Below, piece by piece: positions 31,092 to 41,410 of a DNA stretch of 64,000 nucleotides. This stretch comes from Craspedostauros australis. Lineage: Eukaryota; Bacillariophyta; Bacillariophyceae; Mastogloiales; Achnanthaceae. How positions within the stretch are numbered: position 1 is the first letter of the stretch; each line of letters starts with the position of its first letter. Location: positions 62,001 through 126,000 of the forward strand of contig JAMXDE010000020.1 of the NCBI GenBank assembly GCA_026770025.1. Reading direction: 5' to 3'. The notes under the pieces were generated by a model. It was not told the origin of the DNA. It searched no databases and was given only the letters and a program-made list of their open reading frames with translations. A program made the translations under genes and the position numbers.

Positions 31092-32003
31092 ATGGGACGC
31101 TGCGCAATCCAGATCGTCATGGGACCGGCCGGGAGCGGCAAGTCCACCTACTGCCAGGCGATGCAGCAGCACGCCGAATCACTGACGGGGCCACGACGGC
31201 GGACCATCCACGTTGGCAATCTCGATCCCGCCGCAGATAACTTCGGCTACCAACTGGCATTCGACATCCGAGATCTGATATCCGTGGAGGAGGTCATGGA
31301 CGAGCTGGGCCTCGGCCCCAACGGCGGCCTGGTGTACTGCATGGAGTACCTGCTCAACAACCTCGACTGGCTCAAGGACCACCTCGACGAGTTTGGAGAC
31401 GACGAGTACCTCATCCTGGATTGCCCAGGACAGCTAGAGCTCTACACCCACATCCCGCTCATGCGCAGCGTCATTGACAGCATGCGTCTGTGGGGATACG
31501 AGTCCACCATGGCGGGCGTCTTCCTCCTCGACACGACCTTCGTCTGCGATGCCTCCAAGTTCATCTCCGGGTCCCTCCTCAGCCTCAGCGCCATGATCGC
31601 CCTCGAGCTACCGCACGTCAACGTCCTGTCCAAATGCGATCTCATCAGCGAGGAGGAAATCGACAACCTCCTGGAGATCACCAGCGCATCCGAAGTCTGG
31701 TCGCGCGAGCAGCATCGCAACAGCCTCCTCCCGACCAACTTTGAGGACGGCACGCCGGAGCAACGCCGGTTGGAGAAGCGCCGGCGGTCACGGCAGCGGC
31801 TCACGGATTCCATCTGCCAGCTTCTCGACGATTACACCATGGTCAGCTACTGCTCCCTCAACATCCAGGACGAAGATAGCATGGACAATCTCCTGGGCAT
31901 CATCGACAACATGATCCAGTACGGCGAAGACCTCGATGTGCGAGGGGCGGAGCAAGACGATGATGTTGGTGAGAATCCCTACGACAGCATCTTCAATTCG
32001 TGA
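31092..32003 (+). CDS. GPN3: GPN-loop GTPase 3
   Basis: A 303-residue GTPase needed for assembly and nuclear import of RNA polymerase II, acting with GPN1. The start chosen is MGRCAIQIVMGPAGSGKST, because family members begin just before the P-loop; the frame is open 83 codons further upstream without similarity. Visible motifs are P-loop GPAGSGKST (residues about 11-19), NLDPAADNFGYQLAFDIRDL, the diagnostic Gly-Pro-Asn in LGLGPNGGLVYCMEYL, the G3 motif DCPGQLELYTH, and NVLSKCDL as the guanine-specificity motif. Length fits the family (about 280). The C-terminal YGEDLDVRGAEQDDDVGE is an ordinary acidic tail. Single exon. Confidence 0.93.
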   Translation: MGRCAIQIVMGPAGSGKSTYCQAMQQHAESLTGPRRRTIHVGNLDPAADNFGYQLAFDIRDLISVEEVMDELGLGPNGGLVYCMEYLLNNLDWLKDHLDEFGDDEYLILDCPGQLELYTHIPLMRSVIDSMRLWGYESTMAGVFLLDTTFVCDASKFISGSLLSLSAMIALELPHVNVLSKCDLISEEEIDNLLEITSASEVWSREQHRNSLLPTNFEDGTPEQRRLEKRRRSRQRLTDSICQLLDDYTMVSYCSLNIQDEDSMDNLLGIIDNMIQYGEDLDVRGAEQDDDVGENPYDSIFNS

Positions 32004-32916
32004 TATGTCCATTGGTGTACTCGTACGACTACGACTACGAGACGCGACAGAACGAACGCCTACAAGATGAAGAAAAGTACTGGACAGAACAGTACAGAAC
32101 AGAACAAAACAGTACGAGTGAGTGAGTGGGCGATAATGTTCAGAGAAGAGACGAAGAGCACGTACCTGCACGTGCACACATGGAGGGCAGCTGCGATGCA
32201 GCACAACACGAGCTACTTTGCAGGGTAGAGTGGAGCAGTCAACTCTGCGGCGCTTGCCATCCATGCGCTGCGAAGGAATTGCACCATCTGCCTTTGGTTC
32301 CACGATGGTAATTCTACAACACTGCAGCCAGTACATATGTTGGAATAGTCGTACAGATACCAATATACGTGCCATTGTTCGATGGCATACTCCCTGCACA
32401 ACGATCCAACACCTTCAGAAGAGCCACACATGGAAAGCGGTAGTTCCTGCCATTGGAGTTGGAAGCCAACGCAACGCAACACAACGCAACCCATTTTGGA
32501 GATTCTGAAACCAGGCCAGCACATCCCGGCGTGCAAGAGAACGGGTGATGGAATCAACGAACGCCCGGAAGGCTTCGAGCGTTGCAGAATTTCCAGGCCC
32601 ATGACAACTCATACAAAAACAAGGAACGAGAAGCGGCATTGCATTGCATCATGGCAGCCATCACCGTAGGAATAGCGAACACACATGTCACATACATGAT
32701 GCAACACTCACGATGATCCAAATACTACCATGTTCATACAATAGCATGATCTTCCAACAGAACTCCACTTGCGCTCTACCATACTTTTACTTATACTTGT
32801 TCACCTACAAGTACATCCCCACCACATCTTTGAAGCTGCAATTGCCTTCACTTGCACACAACCCATCAAGACCTGTTCTTGCTTCGTTTGCTCAGCTCAT
32901 ATCTTTTCATTTCATT
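32004..32916. other. Convergent intergenic gap
   Basis: 913 nt between the stops of GPN3 and the aspartic protease. A TACTCGTA octamer lies at 32018-32025, 15 nt past the GPN3 stop, followed by a run of ACGACT and ACAGAACAG imperfect repeats. No gene seen; a large plus-strand frame starting at 32644 is the antisense of the protease. Confidence 0.5.
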
Positions 32917-34323
32917 TCATTCCATGGCATTCGATGGATCGATTTTGAAAGTGGATGCGTAAGAGGAGCAATCAGCCTTCGCAATGCCCACCTGATGTCC
33001 CTGGGTGTCGTACAGTATCTCATACCCAAACATCGCATTACCACCCAACACGGCACCTTCCTTCTCATCCACGTAGAGCCGATTCGTGAGTCTCTTGGTG
33101 GACCTCCATGGCACCACCTTACCTGTCGACCCGTCCACTGGCACGTGTTCCAAGAAGTTGGCAGGCTCCATCACGATCCTCACTCCATTGACAAGGTGGA
33201 TGGTCACTGTGGGGACCATCCGAAAGTCGTTGTACGTGAAGCTCTGCGTCTTGTCCTTGCCGAACAGTGCCCGCGCACGGATGTCCGTTTTCGCCATGGC
33301 CCGTGCCATCGCCGCCTTGATAACGGCGGCAACGGCCATGGGCAAGTAGGTGTCGGTCGTGCCCGTGTCCAAGATGGTGCCCTTACCCTGATTGAAGACA
33401 TCCAGTTTGGAAGCCGAGGCTTTATCGTCCTTCGCAAGCACCCTCTCATTGCCAACATCCACAGCTACGACCTCGATGGAGAAGAAGCCATGCTCGCGGT
33501 ACAACGGAACAAACCTCATCGGCTCCTTGTGTTGAGCATTGGGATGGGTTCCGCCGAGCGATATTTGCCCACTCTCCTTGGTCAAGCACAGGCTGAACGC
33601 GTCCTTGGCAATCACGCCCTCCTTCGCCATGTTCTTCAGCAGAGACGTGTCGTGCCTCGCCAACCCGAAGATGCCATCCGCGTACTGATTCCGGAACAGA
33701 CCGGTCGTTATGGTTTGACAACCGAACGAGTGCGGAACGGCGGTCTGCATGTAATCCTCCAGGCTCGCTACGACGTCATCCGTCCCGATCCACACCATGT
33801 CTTCCATCTCGTATGCGGTCCAGCTGCTTCCCTCCGTGTACTTTTGCTTGATGGTGCAGTGCTGATCGTACATCCCGCACGAGGAGATCCCCGCCAGCCT
33901 GCATGCGCCACAATCCGCAATGTCCACCGACGACGACAGCTGCGGGTCGAAGCGAGGGTTGGCATGCTTGCCGCACATGCCGCAATCCTTGCAGGAAAAC
34001 GACATCAGCCGCGAACCAGTGTCGACGATCAGCGTTTGCTTCTGCGGCGGGCTGCCAACGTAGATGTTCACGTGATGCACGCCCGAGTGGGCGAAGAGCG
34101 GCGCCGTGACATTGGACGTCGTCACGTCGCTCCGGATGACGGCCGGCCGCGGGTGATGTTCGTGGAGATCATGGGAGTTGCGTGCGCTGCGCAACTGCGA
34201 CAGATGCCGGTGCGATGACTGCTCGGCACGACGCAGATCACTCTCCTCGTGCCGGTCATCGCTCTGCGCATTCGCCAGCACCGGCGCAATCACGATCAAG
34301 ACCAGCAGTGGCAGGAGTCGCAT
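32917..34323 (-). CDS. Secreted pepsin-type aspartic protease
   Basis: A 468-residue A1-family endopeptidase. The chosen start MRLLPLLVLIVIAPVLANA gives a clean signal peptide; the upstream in-frame extension does not. A charged His/Arg-rich propeptide follows. The mature domain shows HHVNIYVGSPPQKQTLIVDTGS (first catalytic Asp, near residue 109) and GTILDTGTTDTYLP (second Asp, near 325), with LGGNAMFGYEILYD near the end. Right after the first Asp comes a cysteine-rich insert (CKDCGMCGKH..., eight Cys in about 55 residues), like that of nepenthesin and stramenopile proteases. There is no C-terminal membrane anchor, so it is secreted or vacuolar. Adjacent genes do not suggest a specific substrate. 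Confidence 0.9.
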   Translation of the reverse strand: MRLLPLLVLIVIAPVLANAQSDDRHEESDLRRAEQSSHRHLSQLRSARNSHDLHEHHPRPAVIRSDVTTSNVTAPLFAHSGVHHVNIYVGSPPQKQTLIVDTGSRLMSFSCKDCGMCGKHANPRFDPQLSSSVDIADCGACRLAGISSCGMYDQHCTIKQKYTEGSSWTAYEMEDMVWIGTDDVVASLEDYMQTAVPHSFGCQTITTGLFRNQYADGIFGLARHDTSLLKNMAKEGVIAKDAFSLCLTKESGQISLGGTHPNAQHKEPMRFVPLYREHGFFSIEVVAVDVGNERVLAKDDKASASKLDVFNQGKGTILDTGTTDTYLPMAVAAVIKAAMARAMAKTDIRARALFGKDKTQSFTYNDFRMVPTVTIHLVNGVRIVMEPANFLEHVPVDGSTGKVVPWRSTKRLTNRLYVDEKEGAVLGGNAMFGYEILYDTQGHQVGIAKADCSSYASTFKIDPSNAME

Positions 34324-34918
34324 TGGTGATGTGCGGGTACGAGGACGAGTGTGGATGGTGCAGGTTGTGCCACCAACAACGAGTTCTCTGCTATTATGCA
34401 CGAGTACGTGCAAGCATGGTGCCAATACGTGCAACTACGACTACACGCTGTGCTGATTCCCACCACCCCAACCAGATTTCGCCAAGGCGGCTGATTCGGG
34501 AAAAGTAACCGAGACTCGACTCATGCGAATGCATCCATTGCTTGTTCAAAACTCGACTGAAACAAGGAAAAAATGAAGAACGGAAGAAACGGGTGGAAAA
34601 TGGTCGTGAATGAATCGACATAACTATATGAGAATGAAGGACAGCCTATTTCGAAGCCTAACTTCTACCTACGCCTACCATGCACACAAGCCATCAAGCA
34701 TCAACCACACGCCACATGCCACCGCCCACAATACTAAATATTCACAGGCGCAGTAGAAGACTCATGGCTGACCATTCATTATTGCTTGGTGGCCGTCCTT
34801 CAACCGCCAGCCTCCGCATGCTCTCTCTCTCTCTCTCTCTCTGTCTGTTTCTTTCTGCTGAGTTTGTGAACGGGGCACCATCAAAATGCTGCTACACTCT
34901 ATCTGCAATTGTATGGTA
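34324..34918. other. Intergenic, protease promoter side
   Basis: 595 nt upstream of the protease and downstream of the polytopic membrane gene. A CT microsatellite lies near 34820-34845. No gene seen. Confidence 0.45.
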
Positions 34919-36390
34919 TCACCCGTGGTAGGAATCTGCGGAGCAGTTGTGCCAATTCGGAGGTATCATGGGCGCCACCGGAGGATGCGGCGTTGATTCC
35001 GCGAGGTCCTTAGGTTGATTGATGGCATCGATGTAGCATTGCATGTACGGGCAGGATTGGTCGACGCTCACGAAGTACGCATACTGGCAGGTCAAGACGG
35101 GATCTCTGCCGTACACGGAAATGCCGTTGATGTAGGCTCCCCAAGCCCAAGCCATGACCGCCCTGGACCACCAGACGTCGAAATTGGCGTGCATTCCGAA
35201 GAGCCATCCAGCGTACCAATGATGCATGTGGAAATAGGTGGATGTCGTTAATGGCAGGAGGAAGAAGAAGAAGCACATCGCCATCTCCGTGAGCTTGAGC
35301 AGGATGATGCCTCTCATGTATGCTCGTTTGATGTGGAGGTAAATGATGATGAGAGCCAGCGGCACCATCGTGAAAACGAACAGCCAAAGCTGCCATGGCC
35401 AAACTGAATGGTAGAGAGAATGGTACAGGCGGCAGGAAGAATGTACGCACGCACAAAACACGCACACACATTTATTCAGTTGTGGAGAGTTGGAAATGAG
35501 AGTGGTGAGTCAAGATAATGATGTTTGCCAACGCCCAACGAACGCCGATGCACTCGGGAGCTTCCATGATCTCAGCATGCAGAGATCTGAGCCCGCATTG
35601 AATCGGTCACACAGCGTTTGCCATTCCATGCCATTCGATTCAAACGCACGCGTAGCAAGGTGCGAGTACTGCAGAGCAGAGTACAGGAGTACGTACCGCA
35701 ATGCATCTCGTAGAGCGTAACGGAGTGCTGCAGCCATGTGAAGTACTGCTGACATTCAAAGTACAGATTGCACAGCAGCACCCAGCCAATCCATGCCAGA
35801 TTATCGATGCCACGTTGCTTGTGCAGACGTCCCACAAGGAAGAAGATGACGGTATCCGCGATGATGGAGTTTCCTTCGAACACGATGAGCTGCCACAGCT
35901 CCAAGCTCTTGTCGCGATCGTCTACCCATCTCGACACCGCGGCATGCGTGATCGCGATGCTGCCAAAGGTGAATATGACGAATTTCAGCAGCTTGACTGC
36001 GAACGTTCCGTCCATGATCGCGATGCCGCAGATGGAGAATCGGTCGTCGGGGAACAGATTCGTGTGCAAAACTCGGATCGTTCTTTGGATGATGAGAGAT
36101 GCAGCGCCCTCGTTGTCGTGGACTGCATTTGATGGCGATAGCTGATCATCGTCAGCATCGTCGTTGCCGCCACTGCTTCCATTGCCACCAACGGTGCCGA
36201 AACCGTCATCACCATCACCATCACCATGATCGTCGTCGTGGTAGTCACATGCAGGAATCTCCCCTGCCTCTGCGGTCGACGCAAGCCTTTCCTGGTGCTC
36301 ATCTTCGAAGAAGTCCTCATCTGTCGCTAGCGTTGCGTACTTCTGGTCCCTCCGGGCACCCTCCACTTTCAGCAAGTCCTGTGTGTCCAT
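34919..36390 (-). CDS. Polytopic membrane protein, two exons, 392 residues
   Basis: Exon 1 (36390-35697) starts MDTQDLLKVEGARRD and exon 2 (35403-34919) ends NCSADSYHG. The 293-nt intron has GCG|GTACGT and ATTCAG borders, and the join reads YEMHCVWPWQLWLF in phase. A hydrophilic acidic N-terminus (about 120 residues, Asp/Gly-rich) precedes about seven hydrophobic segments: FVIFTFGSIAITH, IIADTVIFFLVGRL, AWIGWVLLCNLYF, WLFVFTMVPLALIII, MAMCFFFFLLPL, HWYAGWLFGM and AVMAWAWGAYINGIS. Between the last two sits FHMHHWYAGWLFGMHANFD, rich in conserved-looking His and Asp. I know this as a widespread algal and plant membrane family without an assigned function. The in-frame extension upstream of 36390 looks non-coding. 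Confidence 0.7.
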
Positions 36391-36847
36391 TCTCAATGCT
36401 ATCTTGTGCGCGTCTGCGTCGCTCTGCCGTTGGCCTGAGTGCTTGTGCCAGTGAGCTTGTGCTAGTGATCTCTCCTGGTGGCGTGTTGGGGTTCGCCATG
36501 CACAGGCAACAAAGAAGGGATGAATATAGTACGTAGCTCGTCGGCGAATCCTCAGAAGATGTTCCGTTTCATTGTGTTGTGATGTGATGTGCTGTTTGGT
36601 CTTTCGCAGTGTTTGTGGCGCGAGTGTGGAATCTGGCGCGAAGACAAGATCTCCAATCGTGACAAAGTTCTCCGGTTGGACCAACACGACTGCAACGGCA
36701 ACACGTCTGCACCTGAAGCTCGTACTCGCAGAGAGTGAGAATGGCCAAAGAGGCTGTCATTACATACGAGCTACCTTCAAGTACAAGCTATACATGCTTC
36801 GCAGGATCTACACAACCTACATGCGCGTGCGATTCTGATACTCTACT
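36391..36847. other. Intergenic, no gene seen
   Basis: 457 nt between the start of the polytopic membrane gene and the stop of the BRAP2-type gene, both on the minus strand. Open frames here are short. Confidence 0.45.
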
Positions 36848-39052
36848 CTACGTCGAGACGCTCTCCTCCAGCTGGAGCATGAGCTTCGAGAGTTTCTCCT
36901 CCAGCGGAGGAAGAGACTGCTGGATCACATCCCTCGCCTCCATCCGCTGTCGTTGCGCATCAGCAATCTTTCGGCGCAAAGGATCCTTGTTCTTCTCGAG
37001 GCTCTCGTTCATGCTTTTGAGGAACGCGGAGTCATCGGACACCTTCTTGTGACGTCGCTTCATGGAGACCAACTTCTGCGAAAGCTGCTTGCGCTCTTGT
37101 CGCAAGGCCGCGATGTGCCCCTGCGTGCCGGACCGTGCCTTGCCGCCACGGTAACCATTAGTGGACGCCACGTGCTCCCTCCGGATCTCTTGCAACCGGC
37201 TCTCGTAGTAGATGCGTTGCTGTTCCAGTTGGCTCTTGAGAAGGGTGTAGTACTGAGACGCGAAGCCCTCCAGCTTGCGATGCATGACCTCTCCCTCCTG
37301 CGTGTCGGACAGGCCAGGATTCAGCGACCGTTCTGCCGAGGTCGTGTTGTTCGGATCGTTGGCTTCGACGATCTTGCCATCCTCCTTGTTCTGGAGCAAG
37401 CGATGCACGTACCCCTGGCCTGCGAAATCCCAAACATGTTGCGTTTCCGTGTCCAATGCGTACGCATGCAGCGTGTTGTCGTAGTGCTGACGCGCGTGCG
37501 ACATCAACAGCTGCTGATGATTCTGGGCCGCAGCATTTGCATTGGGGAAGGCATCCGGAGACGACGAGGAAGCGGATGGTGGGACTGCCGATGCCGACGA
37601 ACTGCGGCAAGCGACGTCGTCCGTGTTTCCACCCATGTTCCCGTGGTATGATGGGTTTGCCTGGTTTGCCGCAGACGAAACACCTGCGCATGATACGACC
37701 CCGCAAATCAAGCACACGTAGTTGCGTTCCGTTGTGCCGCAGACGTGGCATTGGCTCAAGGCTTCGTTGAGTCCGGAGTGGTCGTACCGGCAGACCGGGC
37801 ATGGTGAATCCTGGCAACGAAAGAGACAGTCCAAATGGAACGTGTGATTGCAGACCGTCGTCAGGATGGAGGACGGTTCTTTGGTATCATCAAATCCGTG
37901 CCTTGGTTCAATGAACATGTGATCCAGACAAACGGCGCAGTTGTGGTTCTCCTCTGAGATGTTGTGCGGAGAAGCGGCTTTCTTGTCGCGCTGCCTCTTG
38001 TCATGCTGCTTCTTCCCGCCATCGCCATCAATCGATGAAGAAGACGAGAGGATCTCCAACACGCCCGTCGCCGTGCTCTTTGTGGACGGGGCGAAGATCG
38101 GTGACATCAGCGAGACATTGTCGTGACCTCGCAGCGCCAGCACGTGTCGGATGTTGCAGACGACCGACTCATCCAGGATGGTGTAGGGTTGACCATCAAG
38201 GTCATTGACGAAATTTACCGCATCGTCTGGCGTCCAAAGCTGCACCAAGACCAAGTAGTTTCGTTCCGTCTGCCTTTTCTCCGGCATGGTGCTGTCCGCG
38301 TAGTTGTACTGATAACTGTCGCTGTACTTGGCCTCGTCGTCTCCAACTTGTTGGCTGTGAATACGGTCGAAGTCGTAGCCTCTCGCAGAATGTTTGGAAT
38401 CGGTATCGCCCGAAAGGCTTGCCATTTTTATGCTGCGGCTCGATGAGTGCAGCTCATCTTCCGAGGCTCGCAAGGATAGCGCTGACGCAGCGCTCTCCAT
38501 GGACGGTATATGCGGCAAGGATGCGACGCTGAGGTTGTGGTCAGGGTCCTGACTGTGACTTTGGCTGTGATTGTGATCGTGATGCAAAGATGCCTTGGTC
38601 GTTCCGGATGGCGAAGTCAGCTCCATGCCATCATGTTTCGACGATGATGGAGCCAGTTCGTCTGGATCATTGTCATCTTCAGCAATTACGATGCGCACAT
38701 GCTGAATGGATGGCAGGTGAGCTCTTGCCAGGTTGAGCACTCCCTCTGGAACTTGCTCCGGTGGCACACCCACCATGGCAACAATGCGTTCTGTTGCCAC
38801 CGCTCCTTCAATGATGGGACGATCCTTCAGCTGGCTCGCAGGCGCGTGCGCGGCGCCATCATTATCGCCGTCACCAACATCGCTATCATCATTACGCTGC
38901 CCATCATGGCCATAGCCGTGCGACGCCCCGTGCGATGCACCCTCAAGGGTGTACACATTGCCCTTGTAGGTTCCCAAGGCAGGGTTTCCGAAGCTGACGA
39001 TCCGCCTTCGGAACTTGGCTCGTTCTGCTGTCTCTGTTCCCGTTTGCTGCAT
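36848..39052 (-). CDS. BRAP: BRAP2-type RING E3 ubiquitin ligase
   Basis: A 734-residue protein with the architecture of BRCA1-associated protein 2. Residues about 100-330 contain the BRAP2 domain: RIVAMVGVPPEQVPEG, HVRIVIAEDD and YLVLVQLWTPDDAVNFVNDLDG, split by a Ser/His/Asp-rich insert. A RING finger (CAVCLDHM...CNHTFHLDCLFRCQDSPCPVC, residues about 375-425) confers E3 activity. A UBP-type zinc finger follows, CHVCGTTERNYVCLICGVVSC...HARQHYDNTLHAYALD. Then HVWDFAGQGYVHRLLQNKEDG and a long C-terminal coiled coil (about 590-734). In animals BRAP tunes Ras-MAPK signalling and binds import signals. About 60 Ser/Ala/Asn-rich residues interrupt the UBP finger between the SC and HARQHY blocks, where other family members have only a few. 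Confidence 0.88.
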   Translation of the reverse strand: MQQTGTETAERAKFRRRIVSFGNPALGTYKGNVYTLEGASHGASHGYGHDGQRNDDSDVGDGDNDGAAHAPASQLKDRPIIEGAVATERIVAMVGVPPEQVPEGVLNLARAHLPSIQHVRIVIAEDDNDPDELAPSSSKHDGMELTSPSGTTKASLHHDHNHSQSHSQDPDHNLSVASLPHIPSMESAASALSLRASEDELHSSSRSIKMASLSGDTDSKHSARGYDFDRIHSQQVGDDEAKYSDSYQYNYADSTMPEKRQTERNYLVLVQLWTPDDAVNFVNDLDGQPYTILDESVVCNIRHVLALRGHDNVSLMSPIFAPSTKSTATGVLEILSSSSSIDGDGGKKQHDKRQRDKKAASPHNISEENHNCAVCLDHMFIEPRHGFDDTKEPSSILTTVCNHTFHLDCLFRCQDSPCPVCRYDHSGLNEALSQCHVCGTTERNYVCLICGVVSCAGVSSAANQANPSYHGNMGGNTDDVACRSSSASAVPPSASSSSPDAFPNANAAAQNHQQLLMSHARQHYDNTLHAYALDTETQHVWDFAGQGYVHRLLQNKEDGKIVEANDPNNTTSAERSLNPGLSDTQEGEVMHRKLEGFASQYYTLLKSQLEQQRIYYESRLQEIRREHVASTNGYRGGKARSGTQGHIAALRQERKQLSQKLVSMKRRHKKVSDDSAFLKSMNESLEKNKDPLRRKIADAQRQRMEARDVIQQSLPPLEEKLSKLMLQLEESVST

Positions 39053-39825
39053 CTTCTCGGCTCAATGGATGAGAAAGATTGCAAGTATGTCTGCAAAGAT
39101 GTTCTTTCCTGATGATACTCTGCTCTGCGCTTCTGTAGTCGTACTGTTGGAATACTCTCCCTCTTCCCCTCTCTCAAGAGATTACATGCATCATGTGACA
39201 GGTATCAGTGCTCCTGTATTACATTGATCGGGTGAGCGCGTGTCCTTCTCCTTCTGTTTGTGTGTCCATTGGGTGATTGGCGATGTTTCGATCATGTTCT
39301 GTTGGTGTCTGTTCACGTGTGCCTTCGACGAAATCGTTGGAAATCAAGTCGAGTCGTGGGTACTCAGGAACGAAACGCGACATCACAGCCTCCATTTGAT
39401 TCATTTGATTCATTTGATGCATTTGACCTCATTTCCGCCCCCCACGCTCCAACAGCGAGCGTGTCTCCCTTGGTTGTTGTTGGTGATGTATCCTTCCTTG
39501 CACAATCTGTTGCTTCTTGGATTCTTGTTCTCAGAGGAGGGGAAGAAGAACAAAGAATCAAACCTGAATCTCGGAGGAGTTCGCATCCGCTCTCGTGGCT
39601 TTGGCCGCACGCATGCGCTGCAATGCCTGGGGTCCAAGCGTCAGGACGCACAAAGCCTGTACCCACCGCGTCGGCCATCTCGTTTGGGATATGCTCAAAA
39701 AAACGCTGAGCGATCCCAAGAAGAGCAACTCCAACTGCAGAACATCGATGACGACGACGATGGCGGTGGAGACAGCGATGACAACCAACACCCACAACGT
39801 GAACGATGACAGCCAAAGGAGAACG
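39053..39825. promoter_or_regulatory. Divergent upstream region
   Basis: 773 nt between the BRAP2-type start and the propeller-like gene. The plus-strand frame of the latter stays open back to 39595 but without recognisable protein features. A short ATTTGATTC tandem array lies near 39395-39422. Confidence 0.4.
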
Positions 39826-40950
39826 ATGGTAGATGAACATCTGGGCGTCTGGTCATTACGATGGAACCGAGAAGAGAGCACGGCGTGCGTGGCACAGGGC
39901 ATCATCGTCAAGGGCGACAATGTGTGGCTTTCCTGCACCACATACCTGCTCAAGGGTACGATTGGATATGCGAATGAAAGCAGCGCTGATGGCAAACCCC
40001 GTGGTGGGCCGACGCAGATTACGATCACGGACTCCGACATGAATGCCTTGTCCGAACCACGTGGGATTCACCAAGACTACGGTCACATCGGTGATGGATC
40101 TTACATGGAGCTTGCGAACGGAGACGAGGAGATTTGGTTTGGATTGGAAGATGGAGAATGGCCGCGCCGCCAGAATGCTGCAATCGTGCGGTATGATGCG
40201 AAGACGTTGCAATTCCGAGGTTTCCATGCACACCCCAGCTTGCTGCACATGCCGTGGTTGGCCTGCGACAGCGATCGACACGTGGCGTACACCTCAGATT
40301 TTAGCGGAGTGACTGAGTTGACGGTCTTCGACATTGATCGTATGGAGTGGATGAACGCGACCATGGATGGGGGTGCCGCTGTGCCCTCCATCAAGAATAT
40401 GCCACCATTCTTCATTGCGAATGGCGGCATCAACTACATCCAAGGAGGCCAGGTGATGGATGACAAACTTTTCATTATTTCGGACGACTACAAAGGCTCT
40501 GTGATCGCCTTGAGTCTGGATGGCCAAAACGCAGGCGAAATTCTCTCGATCTGGCAACCAGGTCTGGGCAACGAGAGGGAGGGCATGGCAATGACTCACG
40601 AGTATCTCTTTTCGCTCGGGAACCGATGGACGACTTGGGAGAACCAAAGCTTCGCTGAGGTGCTTTGTTTGCCGATCATTCGTCACGACGATGAAGACTC
40701 CGACGGTACATCACACGACGGCGCCAATTTTCCCTTCCGTGATGGGAAAGGCAGTTTCTTGACCGGGGTGCTCACGGGGATGGGAGTTGCACTTTTTCTG
40801 TACAAAGTCGTTCAGCGCGTATCCTCGGTTGCTCAGTCAGGAAGAAGCATTGATACCCGTAGAAGTCCAACCACCGACGGTGATGCCTCAACGTATGATT
40901 TGGGATACAGAGATGAGCCTACGCCAGGCACTGAGATAGAGCTATCTTAG
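39826..40950 (+). CDS. Propeller-like protein with C-terminal membrane anchor
   Basis: From MVDEHLGVWSLRW the product has 374 residues; the frame is open 77 codons further back. The body shows short repeated beta-rich blocks of the kind ending in D-R-type turns: NVWLSCTTYLL, NAAIVRYDAKTLQFRG, HVAYTSDFSGVTELTVFDIDRMEW and GSVIALSLDGQNAGE. This suggests a beta-propeller, perhaps six-bladed. Two N-glycosylation sequons (NESS, NATM) and a single hydrophobic helix near the end (FLTGVLTGMGVALFLYKVV, about 306-324) suggest a lumenal or extracellular domain anchored by a C-terminal helix. No signal peptide is visible, so a 5' exon may be missing. I do not recognise the family. Confidence 0.55.
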   Translation: MVDEHLGVWSLRWNREESTACVAQGIIVKGDNVWLSCTTYLLKGTIGYANESSADGKPRGGPTQITITDSDMNALSEPRGIHQDYGHIGDGSYMELANGDEEIWFGLEDGEWPRRQNAAIVRYDAKTLQFRGFHAHPSLLHMPWLACDSDRHVAYTSDFSGVTELTVFDIDRMEWMNATMDGGAAVPSIKNMPPFFIANGGINYIQGGQVMDDKLFIISDDYKGSVIALSLDGQNAGEILSIWQPGLGNEREGMAMTHEYLFSLGNRWTTWENQSFAEVLCLPIIRHDDEDSDGTSHDGANFPFRDGKGSFLTGVLTGMGVALFLYKVVQRVSSVAQSGRSIDTRRSPTTDGDASTYDLGYRDEPTPGTEIELS

Positions 40951-41410
40951 TAGAGAAAGGAATCAGTGTATCCATACTCAGCTTGTACACTATTTTCCAT
41001 GGTGACGCTAATGCAGATACGGATTGGGCTGAGAAGAAAAACTTACTACTACCGCTCGCACGAGTACGCCATGGAATACGACCTGAACTAGTGCGAGCCA
41101 TTATGTGGAGTGGAGAATTGATGGCGCTGCACAGCGCTGGATTCAGGCCGGAGTCAACGATCAGATGTACGAGTAGAGTGTTGCCGACGACTGATGCCTA
41201 GACTGACAAGGATGCGACCAACACCAGTGTGTTCCATGCTCTTATCAAATTTCCACCTCCATCATGCTGTTGCTGTTGCAGCAAGTTTCCCTTTTCGTGT
41301 GGCGAGAGGAGTGCACAGGGGAGCCAAACACGAGAGATACCCGCGCCCGAATGGTCAGAGGAGAGTTGCGCAAGAGAGTTTTGCATTGGGCAATCGACAA
41401 CAACAAGCTC
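40951..41410. other. Convergent intergenic gap
   Basis: 460 nt between two stop codons. A TACGAGTA octamer lies at 41168-41175. No gene seen. Confidence 0.5.

Noticed and set aside
32644-34218. 524-codon plus-strand frame
   Set aside because: It is largely the antisense of the aspartic protease, whose signal peptide and two catalytic motifs make the minus strand the coding one.
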